NCBI GenBank assembly: GCA_900539625.1
Contig: UQCW01000001.1
Location: 62,001-126,000, forward strand
Length of the DNA stretch: 64,000 nucleotides
Direction of reading: 5' to 3'
From: an uncultured Prevotella sp.
GTDB taxonomy: Bacteria; Bacteroidota; Bacteroidia; Bacteroidales; Bacteroidaceae
This document shows, piece by piece, positions 25,654 to 35,588 of this stretch. Every line of letters starts with the position of its first letter. The stretch's first letter is position 1. The position numbers were made by a program, and so were the translations under genes. The notes under the pieces are model-generated. The model had not been told where the DNA came from, did no database searches, and saw nothing but the letters and a program-made list of their open reading frames with translations.

Positions 25654-28068
25654 ATGGTTAATGGTATGACAAAAGAAATGGAATTGGAGAAAAAGGAAGA
25701 AGAAGGCTTGAACTGGGCCGACTATGGATTTATGTTCCTTTCTCATTGGTATTGGTTCGTCGCATCGGTTGTCGTTGCGATGGTGATTGCTGTCTACTAT
25801 ATAATGAGTACGACACCTATCTATACAACCAGTACCCAGTTGCTCATTAGAGATGACAAGAACAACAAGGGCGCATCGACCTCCATACAGGATTTCAGTG
25901 ATTTGGGCTTGATTAAGTCAAACACCAATATCAAAAACGAAATCCTGACAATCAGTGCGCCTATCATGATGCAGGAAACTGCAAAGCGCCTGCATCTGGA
26001 TTTGCAGATGGATGTTGATCAGGGCCTCCACAAGCATCCCTTGTATAACGATGCGCCCATTGTGCTCGATATGTCAATGCTCTTGGGCGATGATAACTCG
26101 TTTGCTTTCGAGCTGACGCCGTTGAGCCGTTCGAAGGTGGAAATTTCCTCGTTCGTGATGATGGGCGAGAAGGTTGCCGATGGCAAGAAACTGCTGGTGA
26201 ACGTGGGGCAGCGCGTGAAAACCCCGGTTGGCGGACTGAGGGTTTCGCTGAGCCCTGCTTGGGACGACAGTTTTATCGGCAAGAAGATATATGTTAACAA
26301 ATACCCCATTACGGCGGTTGGCAATGCTTATGCGGCACGTCTCAATGTGGCGCTGAGCGACAAGGAGGCCTCAGTTTTGGATTTGAGCATTTCTGACGAG
26401 AGTCCCGACCGCGCTAAGGATGTGTTGCTCACGTTGATTGACGTGTATAACGAAAAGTGGGTGAAAGACAAGAACCGCATGGCGGAGAGCACGTCTGAAT
26501 TTATCGAAGAGCGCCTGACGAATCTGACGAAGGAACTGGAGAATGTTGATGAGAAAATCTCTGACTATAAGAGCGCCAATCTCCTTCCGGATATTCAGGC
26601 TTCTTTGGCCAAGGATATGCAGCAGAGCAGCAAGAATTTTGATGAGTTGCTGAAGCTTCACAACCAGCTGAGCATGGCTAAGTTCTTGCGCGAGCGTCTG
26701 GACGACAAGAGCAAGGACGACCAGTTGCTGCCGTCGAACGTGGGCATTTCGGCCGGCGGCGTTGAGAGTCTGGTTGCCGAATACAACAAATTGATGCTGG
26801 ACCGTATCAGCTATGTTGAAAATTCAAGTGTCAACGCTCCTGTGGTCAAGGATATCGACCGCCGTTTGTCTTCCCAGAAAATGGCCATTGTTCGTTCGCT
26901 TGACAATTATGTGACGCAGATTCAGAAGCAGATTGACAATGTCCGCGCTTCCGACGAGCAAATCAATGCGCAGATTGCCTCAAATCCGCGCCAGGCGAAG
27001 GTGTTGGCCTCTGTTCAGCGCCAGCAGACAGTGAAGGAGGCTTTGTATATCTTTCTGCTTCAGAAGCGTGAAGAAAACGAACTGTCGCGCACATACACGG
27101 CGTGGAACACCAGTATCATCCAGCCGCCAACGGGTTCGCGCGTTCCGGCGGCTCCCAGGAAGAACATGATCATGCTGATGGCCTTTGCTCTTGGACTGGT
27201 GGTGCCTGGTGGACTCTTGTTCCAGCGCGACACGATGAGTCATACAGTTCGCGGACGCAAGGATTTGGATAGTCTGGACGTTCCTTTGGTGGGCGAAGTG
27301 CCCGACATTTCCATCAGAAAGCATTGGTGGAGCCGACGGAGTCCTGTCAAGAGAGAGGTCGTTGTCAAGGCCGACAGTCGCGACTTGATCAACGAGTCGT
27401 TGCGTATTGTGCGAACCAATCTCGATTATTTCATCAAGAATCATAATGCGGGTAACGTGGTTATGTTCACCTCGTTTAACCCTGCTTCAGGCAAGAGCTT
27501 CATTACGCCCAATTTGGCAAAAGCCATTGCGTTGCGCGGCAAGCGCGTTATCACCATAGATATGGACTTGCGCCACGCCTCGCTCAGTCACATGGTTGCA
27601 CGTCGTTCGCCTGTTGGATTGTCGTCTTATTTGGGCGGCCAGGAAGCCGATATTGATTCGCTCATCCTCAAGGATGGCATCGCGGAAGGCGTTGACTTGC
27701 TCCCCGTTGGCGTGATACCTCCCAACCCTGCGGAACTCTTGCAGGTGGGCGACATGAAGACGCTGATTGAAAAGCTCCGTCAGGAATATGATTTCATTTT
27801 CCTGGATTGTCCGCCGATTGAAATTGTGGCAGACGCTTCCATCATCAAGGAATATGCCGACGTGACGATTTTCGTTGTGCGTGCTGGTTTGATGGACAGA
27901 CGGGCATTGGGCCATGTCTCAGAGTTGTATAAAGAAAAGAAATTCAACAATTTGACATTGCTCCTCAACGGTACGAAATATGTCAGTGGCAAGTATGGCA
28001 ACTATCGCTACGGCTATGGTTACGGCTATGGCTACGGTTACGGAAACAGCTATTACAGCAAAGGATAA
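25654..28068 (+). CDS. Wzc-like polysaccharide co-polymerase / BY-type tyrosine autokinase
   Basis: This inner-membrane protein controls chain length and export of a capsule or exopolysaccharide. The 804-residue product has a Wzz domain with a first transmembrane helix (about 25-48), long periplasmic coiled coils and a second transmembrane helix (MIMLMAFALGLVVPGG, about 510-525). The cytoplasmic BY-kinase has Walker A NPASGKSF (about 609-616), Walker A' TIDMDLRHA and Walker B FIFLDCPP. The C-terminus is a tyrosine cluster made of six Tyr-Gly repeats, the autophosphorylation tail. No Wza partner, UpxY regulator or glycosyltransferase is adjacent. The start could also be the ATG at 25666. It ends in its own terminator. 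Confidence 0.92.
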   Translation: MVNGMTKEMELEKKEEEGLNWADYGFMFLSHWYWFVASVVVAMVIAVYYIMSTTPIYTTSTQLLIRDDKNNKGASTSIQDFSDLGLIKSNTNIKNEILTISAPIMMQETAKRLHLDLQMDVDQGLHKHPLYNDAPIVLDMSMLLGDDNSFAFELTPLSRSKVEISSFVMMGEKVADGKKLLVNVGQRVKTPVGGLRVSLSPAWDDSFIGKKIYVNKYPITAVGNAYAARLNVALSDKEASVLDLSISDESPDRAKDVLLTLIDVYNEKWVKDKNRMAESTSEFIEERLTNLTKELENVDEKISDYKSANLLPDIQASLAKDMQQSSKNFDELLKLHNQLSMAKFLRERLDDKSKDDQLLPSNVGISAGGVESLVAEYNKLMLDRISYVENSSVNAPVVKDIDRRLSSQKMAIVRSLDNYVTQIQKQIDNVRASDEQINAQIASNPRQAKVLASVQRQQTVKEALYIFLLQKREENELSRTYTAWNTSIIQPPTGSRVPAAPRKNMIMLMAFALGLVVPGGLLFQRDTMSHTVRGRKDLDSLDVPLVGEVPDISIRKHWWSRRSPVKREVVVKADSRDLINESLRIVRTNLDYFIKNHNAGNVVMFTSFNPASGKSFITPNLAKAIALRGKRVITIDMDLRHASLSHMVARRSPVGLSSYLGGQEADIDSLILKDGIAEGVDLLPVGVIPPNPAELLQVGDMKTLIEKLRQEYDFIFLDCPPIEIVADASIIKEYADVTIFVVRAGLMDRRALGHVSELYKEKKFNNLTLLLNGTKYVSGKYGNYRYGYGYGYGYGYGNSYYSKG
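28009..28044 (+). repeat. Hexanucleotide microsatellite encoding six Tyr-Gly units
   Basis: Six consecutive TAC/TAT-GGN codon pairs encode the phosphoacceptor tail of the tyrosine autokinase. The repeat is in frame, so slippage would change tyrosine number without a frameshift. Confidence 0.8.
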
Positions 28069-28091
28069 AAATGATGTTTGGTTAACATGTG

Positions 28092-28143
28092 AAAGGCAGT
28101 AGTGTTTGGATGCGGCGTCTTGTTGCATCGCGCTACTGCTTTT
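28092..28143 (+). terminator. Terminator after the tyrosine autokinase gene
   Basis: AAAGGCAGTAG pairs with CTACTGCTTT across a long loop, followed by TCCTTTTT. Confidence 0.65.
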
Positions 28144-28151
28144 CCTTTTTA

Positions 28152-28247
28152 GTAATGCTGAAAGAATAAGTTGAGCATTTTAGACAGGGTATAAGAAATT
28201 ACTTCTTACTTCACAAAATTGGTCAAGTCCCTTTTTGTTACCATTAC
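28152..28247 (+). repeat. Palindromic dispersed repeat PR1, copy C
   Basis: GTAATGCTGAAAGAATAAG opens and TGTTACCATTAC closes a 96-bp element. Its interior, GACAGGGTATAAGAAATTAC and TTCACAAAATTGGTCAAG, aligns with copy B over its whole length. Confidence 0.8.
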
Positions 28248-28621
28248 TTATGGTGTCCCCCTGTTTTTTATAGCGTAAAAAAGAAGTTTATGGCTACATC
28301 TTGCTGTGTGTTTGGAGTGCTCTTCTTATCAACAGGATGCACGTAAGGGGCTGCCCAACGGTTGTTGTCGTAATTTCTGCTTGTGCGAGGATATGCGGGT
28401 TTCCTTTATGTCTTGCAGCCGTGTCTTTCCTTCGAGGTACGATGGCATTGCTTGGCTTCTTCGGCTGCAACATGCGGGAAAGTGTCTTCCTGTTTTTTCG
28501 GAAGCAAGTGTAGGACTATGTGGGCAATACATGGGGAAACGTGTAAGAAAAGCAGGTGTTGCCCTACAAAACCGTCTTAAAATTTTTCTCTCTCATAAAA
28601 AAAAGCGAATTTTGCAGTCAA
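28248..28621. other. Intergenic region, no gene recognised
   Basis: Several overlapping short frames (65-142 codons) lack family resemblance and start signals. A weak -7-like GAATTTTG lies at about 28609 just before the LysE-family start. Confidence 0.55.
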
Positions 28622-29296
28622 ATGGAAAATGTCGTAGATATACTTATATATATAATCAAGGGAATTGTTATTGGAATTGTCGCATCGGCACCGATGGGGC
28701 CTGTTGGTATTTTATGCATTCGTCGCACGATTAAGAAAGGGCGTGCGTATGGCGTGGTGACAGGCGCTGGCGCTGCGTTGAGTGACGTTTTTTATGCGTT
28801 GCTAACCGGCTACGGCCTGTCGTTGGTGTCACCGTTGACCTCTCCTGCCAATGTCTTTTGGGTGAAGCTCGTTGGTTGCGCCATGCTCTTGGCTTTCGGA
28901 GCTTATATGTTCCGCACAGGTCCGCGCGTGGATGTCCACCCAGAATCAAAAAATAAGGGTTCGCTTTTCCGGAATTTTCTCACGTCGTTTTTCATCACGT
29001 TGTGTAACCCAGCAATCATTTTTTTGTTCCTCGCCTTGTTTAATATGATGGCCCCCTTCGCTGGTGCTGACAAATTCGTCAATGTGGTGGCTGGTTATGC
29101 TGCCATCATGGGAGGTGCGCTTTTGTGGTGGTTGGGGCTAACGTACGTCATCAACAAAATGAGCAACCATTTCGGAGAAAAGGGTATCAGGAATCTCAAC
29201 CGCACAATCGGTGTGATTGTGATTTCTTTCGCCGTGATTTATACGCTGCTGACGATTTTCGGAGTATCAATCATCGGTCCCGACGGTTCGCATTGA
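28622..29296 (+). CDS. LysE/RhtB-family amino-acid exporter
   Basis: The 224-residue inner-membrane protein has six predicted transmembrane helices. The start (VIGIVASAPMGPVGILCIRRTIKKG) carries the LysE motif PMGP-x-x-x-x-x-RR-x-x-x-x-G. Members export amino acids or derivatives. The ATG at 28622 (MENVVDIL) is chosen because upstream in-frame residues are basic and non-membrane, and because the family begins here. The DUF4924 gene follows 104 bases downstream. Confidence 0.9.
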   Translation: MENVVDILIYIIKGIVIGIVASAPMGPVGILCIRRTIKKGRAYGVVTGAGAALSDVFYALLTGYGLSLVSPLTSPANVFWVKLVGCAMLLAFGAYMFRTGPRVDVHPESKNKGSLFRNFLTSFFITLCNPAIIFLFLALFNMMAPFAGADKFVNVVAGYAAIMGGALLWWLGLTYVINKMSNHFGEKGIRNLNRTIGVIVISFAVIYTLLTIFGVSIIGPDGSH

Positions 29297-29400
29297 CGGC
29301 GTCAGACGTTTCAGAATCCGTGTCGACGAGCATAAATTCGCTGGAAAGCACTTCACGGCATCCATTTTACATTGTATCTACTTTATACATAGTCGCCAGT

Positions 29401-29946
29401 ATGGTTATTGCAAATCAACTTCGTGAAAAGAATAGGGTTGAATATCTGTTGTATTTATGGCAGGTTGAAGACATTCTGAGGGCTTTCAATTGCGATTTTG
29501 AAAGCGTGAGAGACAAGTATCTTCCGCAGTTTAAGTTGTCGGACGACCTCAAGAAACAGACAGAGGAATGGTATCAGAATCTGTGTGAAATGATGCATTC
29601 TGAGGGCGTAATGAAGGTGGGGCATCTTCAGATTTCCAAGAATGTTTTGCTTCAGTTGGAAGACCTTCATAAGCAGTTGATGGCTTCGGCAAAGTTTCCC
29701 TATTACCACCAGATGTATTTTAAAGTGCTTCCCTATGTCGTTGAATTGCGTGGCCGAGGGGTTGATAATGGTGAAAGTGAGTTGCAGATCTGCCTGGATG
29801 CGCTGTATGGCGTGATGCTCTTGAGATTGAAGCGCCAGAGCGTTTCAGACAAGACCAATGCTGCCGTAAAAGATATATCTGTGTTTCTCGGGCAGTTGTC
29901 GGATTATTACTTCAAGGACAAGAAAGAACCATTGGTTTTTGAGTAA
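29401..29946 (+). CDS. DUF4924 family protein
   Basis: The 181-residue cytosolic, mostly helical protein starts MVIANQLREKNRVEYLLYLWQ-VEDILRAF, the recognisable beginning of the Bacteroidetes-specific DUF4924 family. The start is the ATG at 29401. The longer frame from 29125 overlaps the LysE-family gene in another frame and is not credible. The function is unknown; no catalytic motif stands out. Confidence 0.85.
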   Translation: MVIANQLREKNRVEYLLYLWQVEDILRAFNCDFESVRDKYLPQFKLSDDLKKQTEEWYQNLCEMMHSEGVMKVGHLQISKNVLLQLEDLHKQLMASAKFPYYHQMYFKVLPYVVELRGRGVDNGESELQICLDALYGVMLLRLKRQSVSDKTNAAVKDISVFLGQLSDYYFKDKKEPLVFE

Positions 29947-30066
29947 GGAATGGCGAGGAAGGTTTTGCCGTTCTTTTTTTTGTCAGAGACAGAAAAGAGA
30001 TTAATACTAAATATGGTAGGTATGCGTGTCCGACAGTGTGCGGAATAAGTAATAGTGCTCAGCATT

Positions 30067-30074
30067 TATTTTTG
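30067..30074 (+). promoter_or_regulatory. Possible -7 box (TATTTTTG) for rfbD
   Basis: TATTTTTGCC matches TAnnTTTG, 29 bases upstream of the rfbD start. No -33 TTTG is seen at the expected spacing. Confidence 0.35.
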
Positions 30075-30102
30075 CCAGCCTACCTAAAATCATCATTCAA
30101 TC

Positions 30103-30963
30103 ATGAAAGAAATTCTTATTACAGGATGTCGCGGACAACTGGGTAATGAAATTCAGTTGCTTGCTTCTGAGTATCCCCATTTTCATTTCTTTTTTACAGA
30201 CAGGGAAGAGCTGGATATTACGAACGAGGAGCAGGTGATGGCTTTTGTGGAGGCCAACAAAATCACAACCATCATAAATTGTGCGGCATTCACTGCGGTG
30301 GATAAAGCAGAGAGCGAAGAAGCGTTGTGCGACCTGCTGAATCATAAAGCGCCTGGCTATCTGGCCGCTGCTATGGCCAAGGTGGGCGGCGAAATGGTTC
30401 AGGTTTCAACGGATTATGTTTTTGACGGTAATGGGCACCTCCCGTATGTTGAAACGGATGCGACAAATCCGCAGACGGCGTATGGACGCACGAAACTGGC
30501 GGGCGAAAAAGCTGTGATGGAGACGTGTGGGAAAGCTATGGTCGTTCGCACGGCATGGCTGTATTCCACATTTGGCAATAATTTCGTGAAGACCATGATC
30601 CGCTTGGGCAGGGAACGCGATAACCTCGGTGTTATCTTTGACCAAATTGGCAGTCCGACGTATGCGCGTGATTTGGCGTGCGCCATCATGGCGGCAGTTG
30701 ACAAGGGAATTGTTCCAGGCGTTTATCATTTCACCAACGAAGGCGTTTGCTCTTGGTTTGATTTCACAAGAGCCATACACCGAATTGCTGGTATAACGCA
30801 GTGCCACGTTAAGCCTCTGCATACAGAAGAATATCCCACACCTGCCAAGCGCCCCCACTATTCGGTGTTGGACAAGACCAAGATAAAGTTGACCTTCGGT
30901 ATTGACATTCCTTGGTGGGAAGATTCCTTGGAGGCGTGCATTTCCTTGCTTGAAAAAGACTGA
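30103..30963 (+). CDS. rfbD: dTDP-4-dehydrorhamnose reductase
   Basis: RfbD catalyses the last step of dTDP-L-rhamnose synthesis, reducing dTDP-4-dehydro-L-rhamnose with NAD(P)H. The 286-residue short-chain dehydrogenase has GCRGQLGNEI (nucleotide-binding loop at residues 8-17), NCAAFTAVDKAE, STDYVFDG and the catalytic YGRTK. The C-terminal substrate region includes FTNEGVCSWFDF and KRPHYSVLDKTK. The other rhamnose genes (rfbA, rfbB, rfbC) are not in the window. Confidence 0.95.
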   Translation: MKEILITGCRGQLGNEIQLLASEYPHFHFFFTDREELDITNEEQVMAFVEANKITTIINCAAFTAVDKAESEEALCDLLNHKAPGYLAAAMAKVGGEMVQVSTDYVFDGNGHLPYVETDATNPQTAYGRTKLAGEKAVMETCGKAMVVRTAWLYSTFGNNFVKTMIRLGRERDNLGVIFDQIGSPTYARDLACAIMAAVDKGIVPGVYHFTNEGVCSWFDFTRAIHRIAGITQCHVKPLHTEEYPTPAKRPHYSVLDKTKIKLTFGIDIPWWEDSLEACISLLEKD

Positions 30964-31035
30964 CGGCCATACAGTGTCGGGCGGTTGCTTGATTTCGTTT
31001 AAATTGGTTGTTGGTAAGTAGAGGGTCAGAGTTTT

Positions 31036-31119
31036 GTAATGGGGAAAAACGATTTGAGGAGTTAGGAAATCTGTTCCTATGCTCTGTCAAAATTGATCGG
31101 CTTATTCTTTCACCATTGC
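31036..31119 (-). repeat. Palindromic dispersed repeat PR1, copy D
   Basis: Read on the minus strand it begins GCAATGGTGAAAGAATAAG, passes CAATTTTGACAGAGCATAGGA and ends CCCCATTAC. It is the most diverged short copy (84 bp) and ends 17 bases before the acyltransferase start codon, so it lies inside that gene's leader. Confidence 0.75.
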
Positions 31120-31136
31120 TTTAAATCAGTATAGCT

Positions 31137-32171
31137 ATGCGCCAAAATGGTATTTCTGAATATAGGGCAGAATTGATGGCCATCAGTATGTTTGGCATCC
31201 TGCTGACGCATTTAAAGGCATCGTTTGGCGTTTACGCTTTAGACCGCGTCGCTCTGTTGTGTCAGGGTGGGGTGGACGTGTTCCTTTTCTTGTCGGGTTT
31301 CGGACTGTATTATTCAGGGATGAAGTCTGACAATCCTCTGCGGTTTTATTCCAAGCGTTTTAAGCGTATTTTTCCCTCATTTTGGGTGGTCATGCTGCTC
31401 ACTTTTTGGCTTATCGACAAATTGCATTGGCCAAATGTGTTATGGGGAGGAAGCACCTTGGCGTTTTGGTTTCAGTCGACCAACAAATACTCCTTTGGCT
31501 GGTTTGTGTCGTTGATAGTTGTGCTCTATGCCGTGTTCCCGTGGTTTTTCCGTTTGTTTCGCAAGCATCCAAAAATCGCCACGTTGTTTGGTGTCGGGGT
31601 TGGCTTGCTGTTAACGGGGATGTACGTGTATCGTTATCAAGTGGTTTATCCCGGAGGGCAGAATCGTTTTATCCTCCCAGCGGCGAGAGTTGCGATATTC
31701 TTCTTAGGAGTGTATGGCGCTCATTGGCTGGTGACAGAAAAAGAGACATCGGAAACGATGAAGCGTAAAGAAAAATGGCTCTTGGTGTCGGTGGCCCTTG
31801 TCGGCCTTTTGTTCTTGAATTTGGCGCTGAATGCCTGGGGCTTCAGAACAATGAGAAACACAGGCTTGCTCTATTGGTCTTACGTGCTGATAATCCCTGG
31901 CTTTCTCATTGCCTGTGTCTGGATGTTCCAGAAGATGAGGGCCACAAGCATCGGAAACCAGATACTGAATGTCTTGAAGCACCTGGGCGGTTGCACGCTC
32001 GAAGCCTATCTATTGATAGCTGTTACGTACAGCTATGTGCCGTTGGTGAGCCAGCAATTGGGCATTTCTCCCTTAGCCTCCAATCTGCTGTTGCTTGTCG
32101 CAACTGTTGTTGCTGCATGGATGACGCATAGGGCGGTGGATGGAATAATGCGTAAGACCAAACTGCTTTGA
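31137..32171 (+). CDS. Acyltransferase 3 family membrane protein
   Basis: The 344-residue integral membrane protein has about ten transmembrane helices. Its N-terminus (GISEYRAELMAISMFGILLTHL) places a histidine in the first helix, as in acyltransferase-3 enzymes that O-acetylate surface glycans, and DVFLFLSGFGLYYS is the second family motif. FKRIFPSFWVVMLLTFW provides the RxxR-like motif region. The target glycan is unknown. The gene lies between rfbD and prfC, possibly linked to rhamnose-containing polysaccharide. The leader contains repeat copy D. Confidence 0.88.
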   Translation: MRQNGISEYRAELMAISMFGILLTHLKASFGVYALDRVALLCQGGVDVFLFLSGFGLYYSGMKSDNPLRFYSKRFKRIFPSFWVVMLLTFWLIDKLHWPNVLWGGSTLAFWFQSTNKYSFGWFVSLIVVLYAVFPWFFRLFRKHPKIATLFGVGVGLLLTGMYVYRYQVVYPGGQNRFILPAARVAIFFLGVYGAHWLVTEKETSETMKRKEKWLLVSVALVGLLFLNLALNAWGFRTMRNTGLLYWSYVLIIPGFLIACVWMFQKMRATSIGNQILNVLKHLGGCTLEAYLLIAVTYSYVPLVSQQLGISPLASNLLLLVATVVAAWMTHRAVDGIMRKTKLL

Positions 32172-32290
32172 ATGTATTTTCCTGCATGGATACAATATAT
32201 ATGTGGATGCCACCTATAAAAGGCACATTATCAATACAGACTGCCAGGCATATCGAAGAAATTTAATAGAAACAATAATCTCATTCTCTG

Positions 32291-33859
32291 ATGAATCAAG
32301 AAATAGAACGTAGACGAACATTTGCTATCATCTCTCACCCTGACGCGGGTAAGACAACGCTCACCGAAAAACTTTTGCTGTTTGGTGGGCAGATTCAGGT
32401 GGCAGGTGCCGTTAAGAACAACAAGATCAAGAAGACGGCCACCAGCGACTGGATGGAAATTGAAAAACAACGTGGCATTTCGGTGACGACTTCAGTCATG
32501 GAGTTTGACTACGATGGATATAAAGTCAATATCCTGGACACCCCGGGACACCAAGACTTTGCTGAAGACACTTTCCGCACGCTGACAGCGGTGGACTCCG
32601 CCATCATAGTCGTTGATTCGGCAAAAGGCGTTGAAGCCCAGACGCGGAAACTGATGTCGGTTTGCCGTATGCGTAAGACCCCTGTGATTATTTTCATCAA
32701 CAAAATGGACCGCGAGGGTAAAGACCCGTTCGACTTGCTGGATGAACTGGAAGAAGAACTTCAAATCAAGGTGCGTCCGCTTTCATGGCCCATCAACCAG
32801 GGGGCACGCTTCAAAGGCGTGTATAACATCTTCGAAAAGCAACTGAACCTCTTTGCGGCTGACAAGCAGAAGGTGACGGAGAAGGTGGCTGTTGATATCA
32901 ACAGCGAAGAGTTGGAGGCGCACGTGGGCGAAACAGATGCCGCCCGTTTGCGCGATGACCTGGAATTGGTTGACGGCGTTTATCCGGAATTCAATGTTAA
33001 TGACTATCTTTCTGCTGAAATTGCTCCCGTGTTCTTTGGTTCAGCCCTCAATAATTTCGGTGTCAAAGAATTGCTGGATTGTTTCGTGAAGATTGCGCCC
33101 GCTCCACGTCCCACTAAGGCTGAGGAGCGTTTGGTCAATCCCGATGAAAGCAAGTTCACGGGGTTCATCTTCAAAATCACAGCAAACATCGACCCCAACC
33201 ACCGCTCATGTATCGCGTTTTGCAAAGTCTGCTCAGGACGTTTCCAGAGAAATGCACCATATCTACATGTACGCAACGGGAAGACTGTTCGCTTTTCTTC
33301 ACCAACCCAGTTTATGGCGCAAAGAAAGAGCACCATCGACGAAGCGTGGGCTGGCGACATCGTCGGCTTGCCGGACAACGGCGTCTTCAAGATTGGCGAC
33401 ACCTTGACAGAGGGCGAGCAACTCCATTTCAGAGGTTTGCCGTCGTTCTCACCTGAAATGTTCAAGTACATAGAGAATGCCGATCCGATGAAGACCAAGC
33501 AGTTGAACAAAGGCATCGAACAGCTGATGGATGAAGGTGTGGCCCAGCTCTTTGTCAACCAGTTTAATGGTCGTAAGTTGATCGGCACCGTTGGTCAGCT
33601 GCAGTTTGAAGTCATCCAATACCGCTTGGAGAATGAATACAACGCCAAATGCCGCTGGGAACCGGTCAGCCTCTATAAAGCATGCTGGATCGAGAGCGAT
33701 GACGAGGCAGAATTGGAGGCGTTCAAGAAACGCAAATACCAGTATATGGCAAAAGACCGCGACGGAAGAGACGTCTTCTTGGCCGATAGCGGCTATGTTC
33801 TGCAAATGGCCCAGCAAGACTTCAAGCATATCAAATTCCATTTCACGAGCGAGTTCTGA
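32291..33859 (+). CDS. prfC: Peptide chain release factor 3
   Basis: RF3 is the translational GTPase that recycles RF1/RF2 after termination. The 522-residue length fits. The G domain is intact: [10 protein letters not shown] (P-loop, about 16-25), the [11 protein letters not shown] switch [13 protein letters not shown] with the catalytic His, and INKMDREG. Family-specific segments include [15 protein letters not shown] and the C-terminal [16 protein letters not shown]. It should not be confused with the second EF-G at 52685, which lacks these catalytic residues. A terminator follows at 33975. Confidence 0.96.
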   Translation: MNQEIERRRTFAIISHPDAGKTTLTEKLLLFGGQIQVAGAVKNNKIKKTATSDWMEIEKQRGISVTTSVMEFDYDGYKVNILDTPGHQDFAEDTFRTLTAVDSAIIVVDSAKGVEAQTRKLMSVCRMRKTPVIIFINKMDREGKDPFDLLDELEEELQIKVRPLSWPINQGARFKGVYNIFEKQLNLFAADKQKVTEKVAVDINSEELEAHVGETDAARLRDDLELVDGVYPEFNVNDYLSAEIAPVFFGSALNNFGVKELLDCFVKIAPAPRPTKAEERLVNPDESKFTGFIFKITANIDPNHRSCIAFCKVCSGRFQRNAPYLHVRNGKTVRFSSPTQFMAQRKSTIDEAWAGDIVGLPDNGVFKIGDTLTEGEQLHFRGLPSFSPEMFKYIENADPMKTKQLNKGIEQLMDEGVAQLFVNQFNGRKLIGTVGQLQFEVIQYRLENEYNAKCRWEPVSLYKACWIESDDEAELEAFKKRKYQYMAKDRDGRDVFLADSGYVLQMAQQDFKHIKFHFTSEF

Positions 33860-33974
33860 TTTTCCATTCGATTATCCTGCGGGGCGCTCTCTGGAAGGCT
33901 TGGGTTTTTCCGTGAGAAATGGCATCTGGTGTTTCAAGGATGTCTCGGATATTTTCAGAAGAAATATTATTTGA

Positions 33975-34007
33975 AAAGAGAGTGTGTCAAAATGATGCAC
34001 TCTCTTT
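33975..34007 (+). terminator. Terminator downstream of prfC
   Basis: AAAGAGAGTG and CACTCTCTTT form a 10-bp perfect stem with a 13-base loop, 116 bases after the prfC stop. Confidence 0.7.
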
Positions 34008-34310
34008 GTGCTTCATGCGCGGGCGAGTGAATTTATTTATAATTGCCTAATGCGCCGCGTCAACATCTTCACTGTTTAATTAATGCAAAAATACCTATCT
34101 GAAATATGAAGTGAACTTGTAATCATGTAGTTCGCAATATTAATGATCCTTTGTTTCTGTTTTTCCGTCCTCAACTTTTTTTGCTTGACAGGCAGGTATG
34201 ATACAAAGTTTTTTTGTAAGTTTGTGTTTGGATTCAACAAAACAACGGATGGCCTGCCTGTTGGCGGGTTAAAATTGTTATTTTAAAACCTTTAAAAATA
34301 GAGAACAAGA
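34008..34310 (+). promoter_or_regulatory. Intergenic region with a -7 box (TAAGTTTG at 34217-34224) for the aminotransferase
   Basis: No gene is present. TAAGTTTG matches TAnnTTTG and would give a leader of about 80 nt. Upstream, TTGACA at 34185 resembles a conventional -35 but is at the wrong spacing. The direct pair GGCAGGTA / CTGCCTG flanks the promoter. Confidence 0.45.
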
Positions 34311-35510
34311 ATGCCACATATATCGCAACGTGCCATTGATATGCCAGCATCCCCCATTAGGAAGTTGGCTCCTCTTGCGTCTGCTGCCAAAGAGCGCGGA
34401 GTTCACGTTTACCACTTGAATATCGGACAGCCCGACCTCCCGACCCCGCAAAAGGGATTGGACGTTTTGCGTCATATTGACCGTAAGGTGTTGGAATATA
34501 GTCCGAGCCAGGGCTTTAAAAGTTATAGAGAAAAACTGACAGGCTATTACAAAAAATACGACATCAATCTGACGGCCGATGACATCATCATCACCTCTGG
34601 CGGTTCTGAGGCCGTGTTGTTTGCCTTCCTTTCCTGTTTGAATCCAGGTGACGAAATCATAGTTCCAGAGCCGGCTTACGCCAACTATATGGCGTTTGCC
34701 ATTTCTGTTGGTGCCAAAATCAAAACAATTGCCACGACAATCGAAGAGGGCTTCTCGTTGCCTAAGGTCGAGAAGTTTGAGGAGCTGATAAATGAGCATA
34801 CACGTGCCATTTTGATTTGCAACCCCAATAACCCGACGGGCTACTTGTACACGCGGCGCGAAATGAACCAAATCCGCGACTTGGTGAAGAAGTATGACCT
34901 ATATCTGTTCTCCGACGAGGTGTATCGCGAATTTATCTATACGGGTTCTCCTTATATTTCAGCCTGCCACTTGGAAGGAATTGAAAATAATGTGGTGCTC
35001 ATTGACTCTGTTTCAAAGCGATACAGCGAATGCGGTATCCGTGTCGGTGCTTTGATTACCAAGAATGAGGAGGTGCGCAGCGCTGTCATGAAATTTTGCC
35101 AGGCACGCTTGAGCCCACCGTTGCTGGGTCAGCTTGTGGCAGAAGCGTCGATTGACGAGCCTGAGGAATATAGCCGTGAAGTTTATGACGAGTATGTGGA
35201 GCGGAGAAAATGTCTTATTGATGGATTGAACAGAATCCCTGGGGTTTACTCTCCAATCCCGATGGGGGCCTTCTACACGGTGGCCAAACTGCCCGTTGAT
35301 AATGCTGAAAAATTCTGCGCTTGGTGTCTGACGGATTTTGAATATGAAGGACAGACTGTCATGATGGCTCCAGCTGCGGGCTTCTACACTACGCCCAATG
35401 CTGGCATCAATCAGGTGCGAATTGCTTACGTTCTTAACAAGGATGATTTGCATAAGGCGCTCTTCGTGCTTCAAAAGGCGCTGGAAGCATACCCTGGACG
35501 TGTTCAGTAA
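34311..35510 (+). CDS. PLP-dependent class I/II aminotransferase (AspC/AAT-like)
   Basis: The 399-residue fold-type I enzyme has NIGQPDLPTP at the N-terminus, SGGSEAVLFAF, NPNNPTGYLY (conserved Asn), SDEVYREF (PLP-ring Asp) and DSVSKRYSECGIRVG with the Schiff-base Lys near residue 236. The C-terminal NQVRIAY holds the substrate-carboxylate Arg. Aspartate or aromatic amino-acid transamination is likely, but the substrate is not fixed by sequence. It has its own promoter and terminator, so it is probably monocistronic. Confidence 0.9.
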   Translation: MPHISQRAIDMPASPIRKLAPLASAAKERGVHVYHLNIGQPDLPTPQKGLDVLRHIDRKVLEYSPSQGFKSYREKLTGYYKKYDINLTADDIIITSGGSEAVLFAFLSCLNPGDEIIVPEPAYANYMAFAISVGAKIKTIATTIEEGFSLPKVEKFEELINEHTRAILICNPNNPTGYLYTRREMNQIRDLVKKYDLYLFSDEVYREFIYTGSPYISACHLEGIENNVVLIDSVSKRYSECGIRVGALITKNEEVRSAVMKFCQARLSPPLLGQLVAEASIDEPEEYSREVYDEYVERRKCLIDGLNRIPGVYSPIPMGAFYTVAKLPVDNAEKFCAWCLTDFEYEGQTVMMAPAAGFYTTPNAGINQVRIAYVLNKDDLHKALFVLQKALEAYPGRVQ

Positions 35511-35588
35511 ATAATTGGTAGGATGTAATTCCGGAGACAAGGTTCTATTGTTTAAAAAGAGTCTGCTTATAATAAGGCATAAGTGTTT

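Noticed and set aside
28301..28734. Overlapping ORFs of 65-142 codons before the LysE-family gene
   Set aside because: No start context or family match; one overlaps the real LysE start in another frame.
29125..29400. N-terminal extension of the DUF4924 frame
   Set aside because: It overlaps the end of the LysE-family gene and is unlike the family, which begins at 29401.
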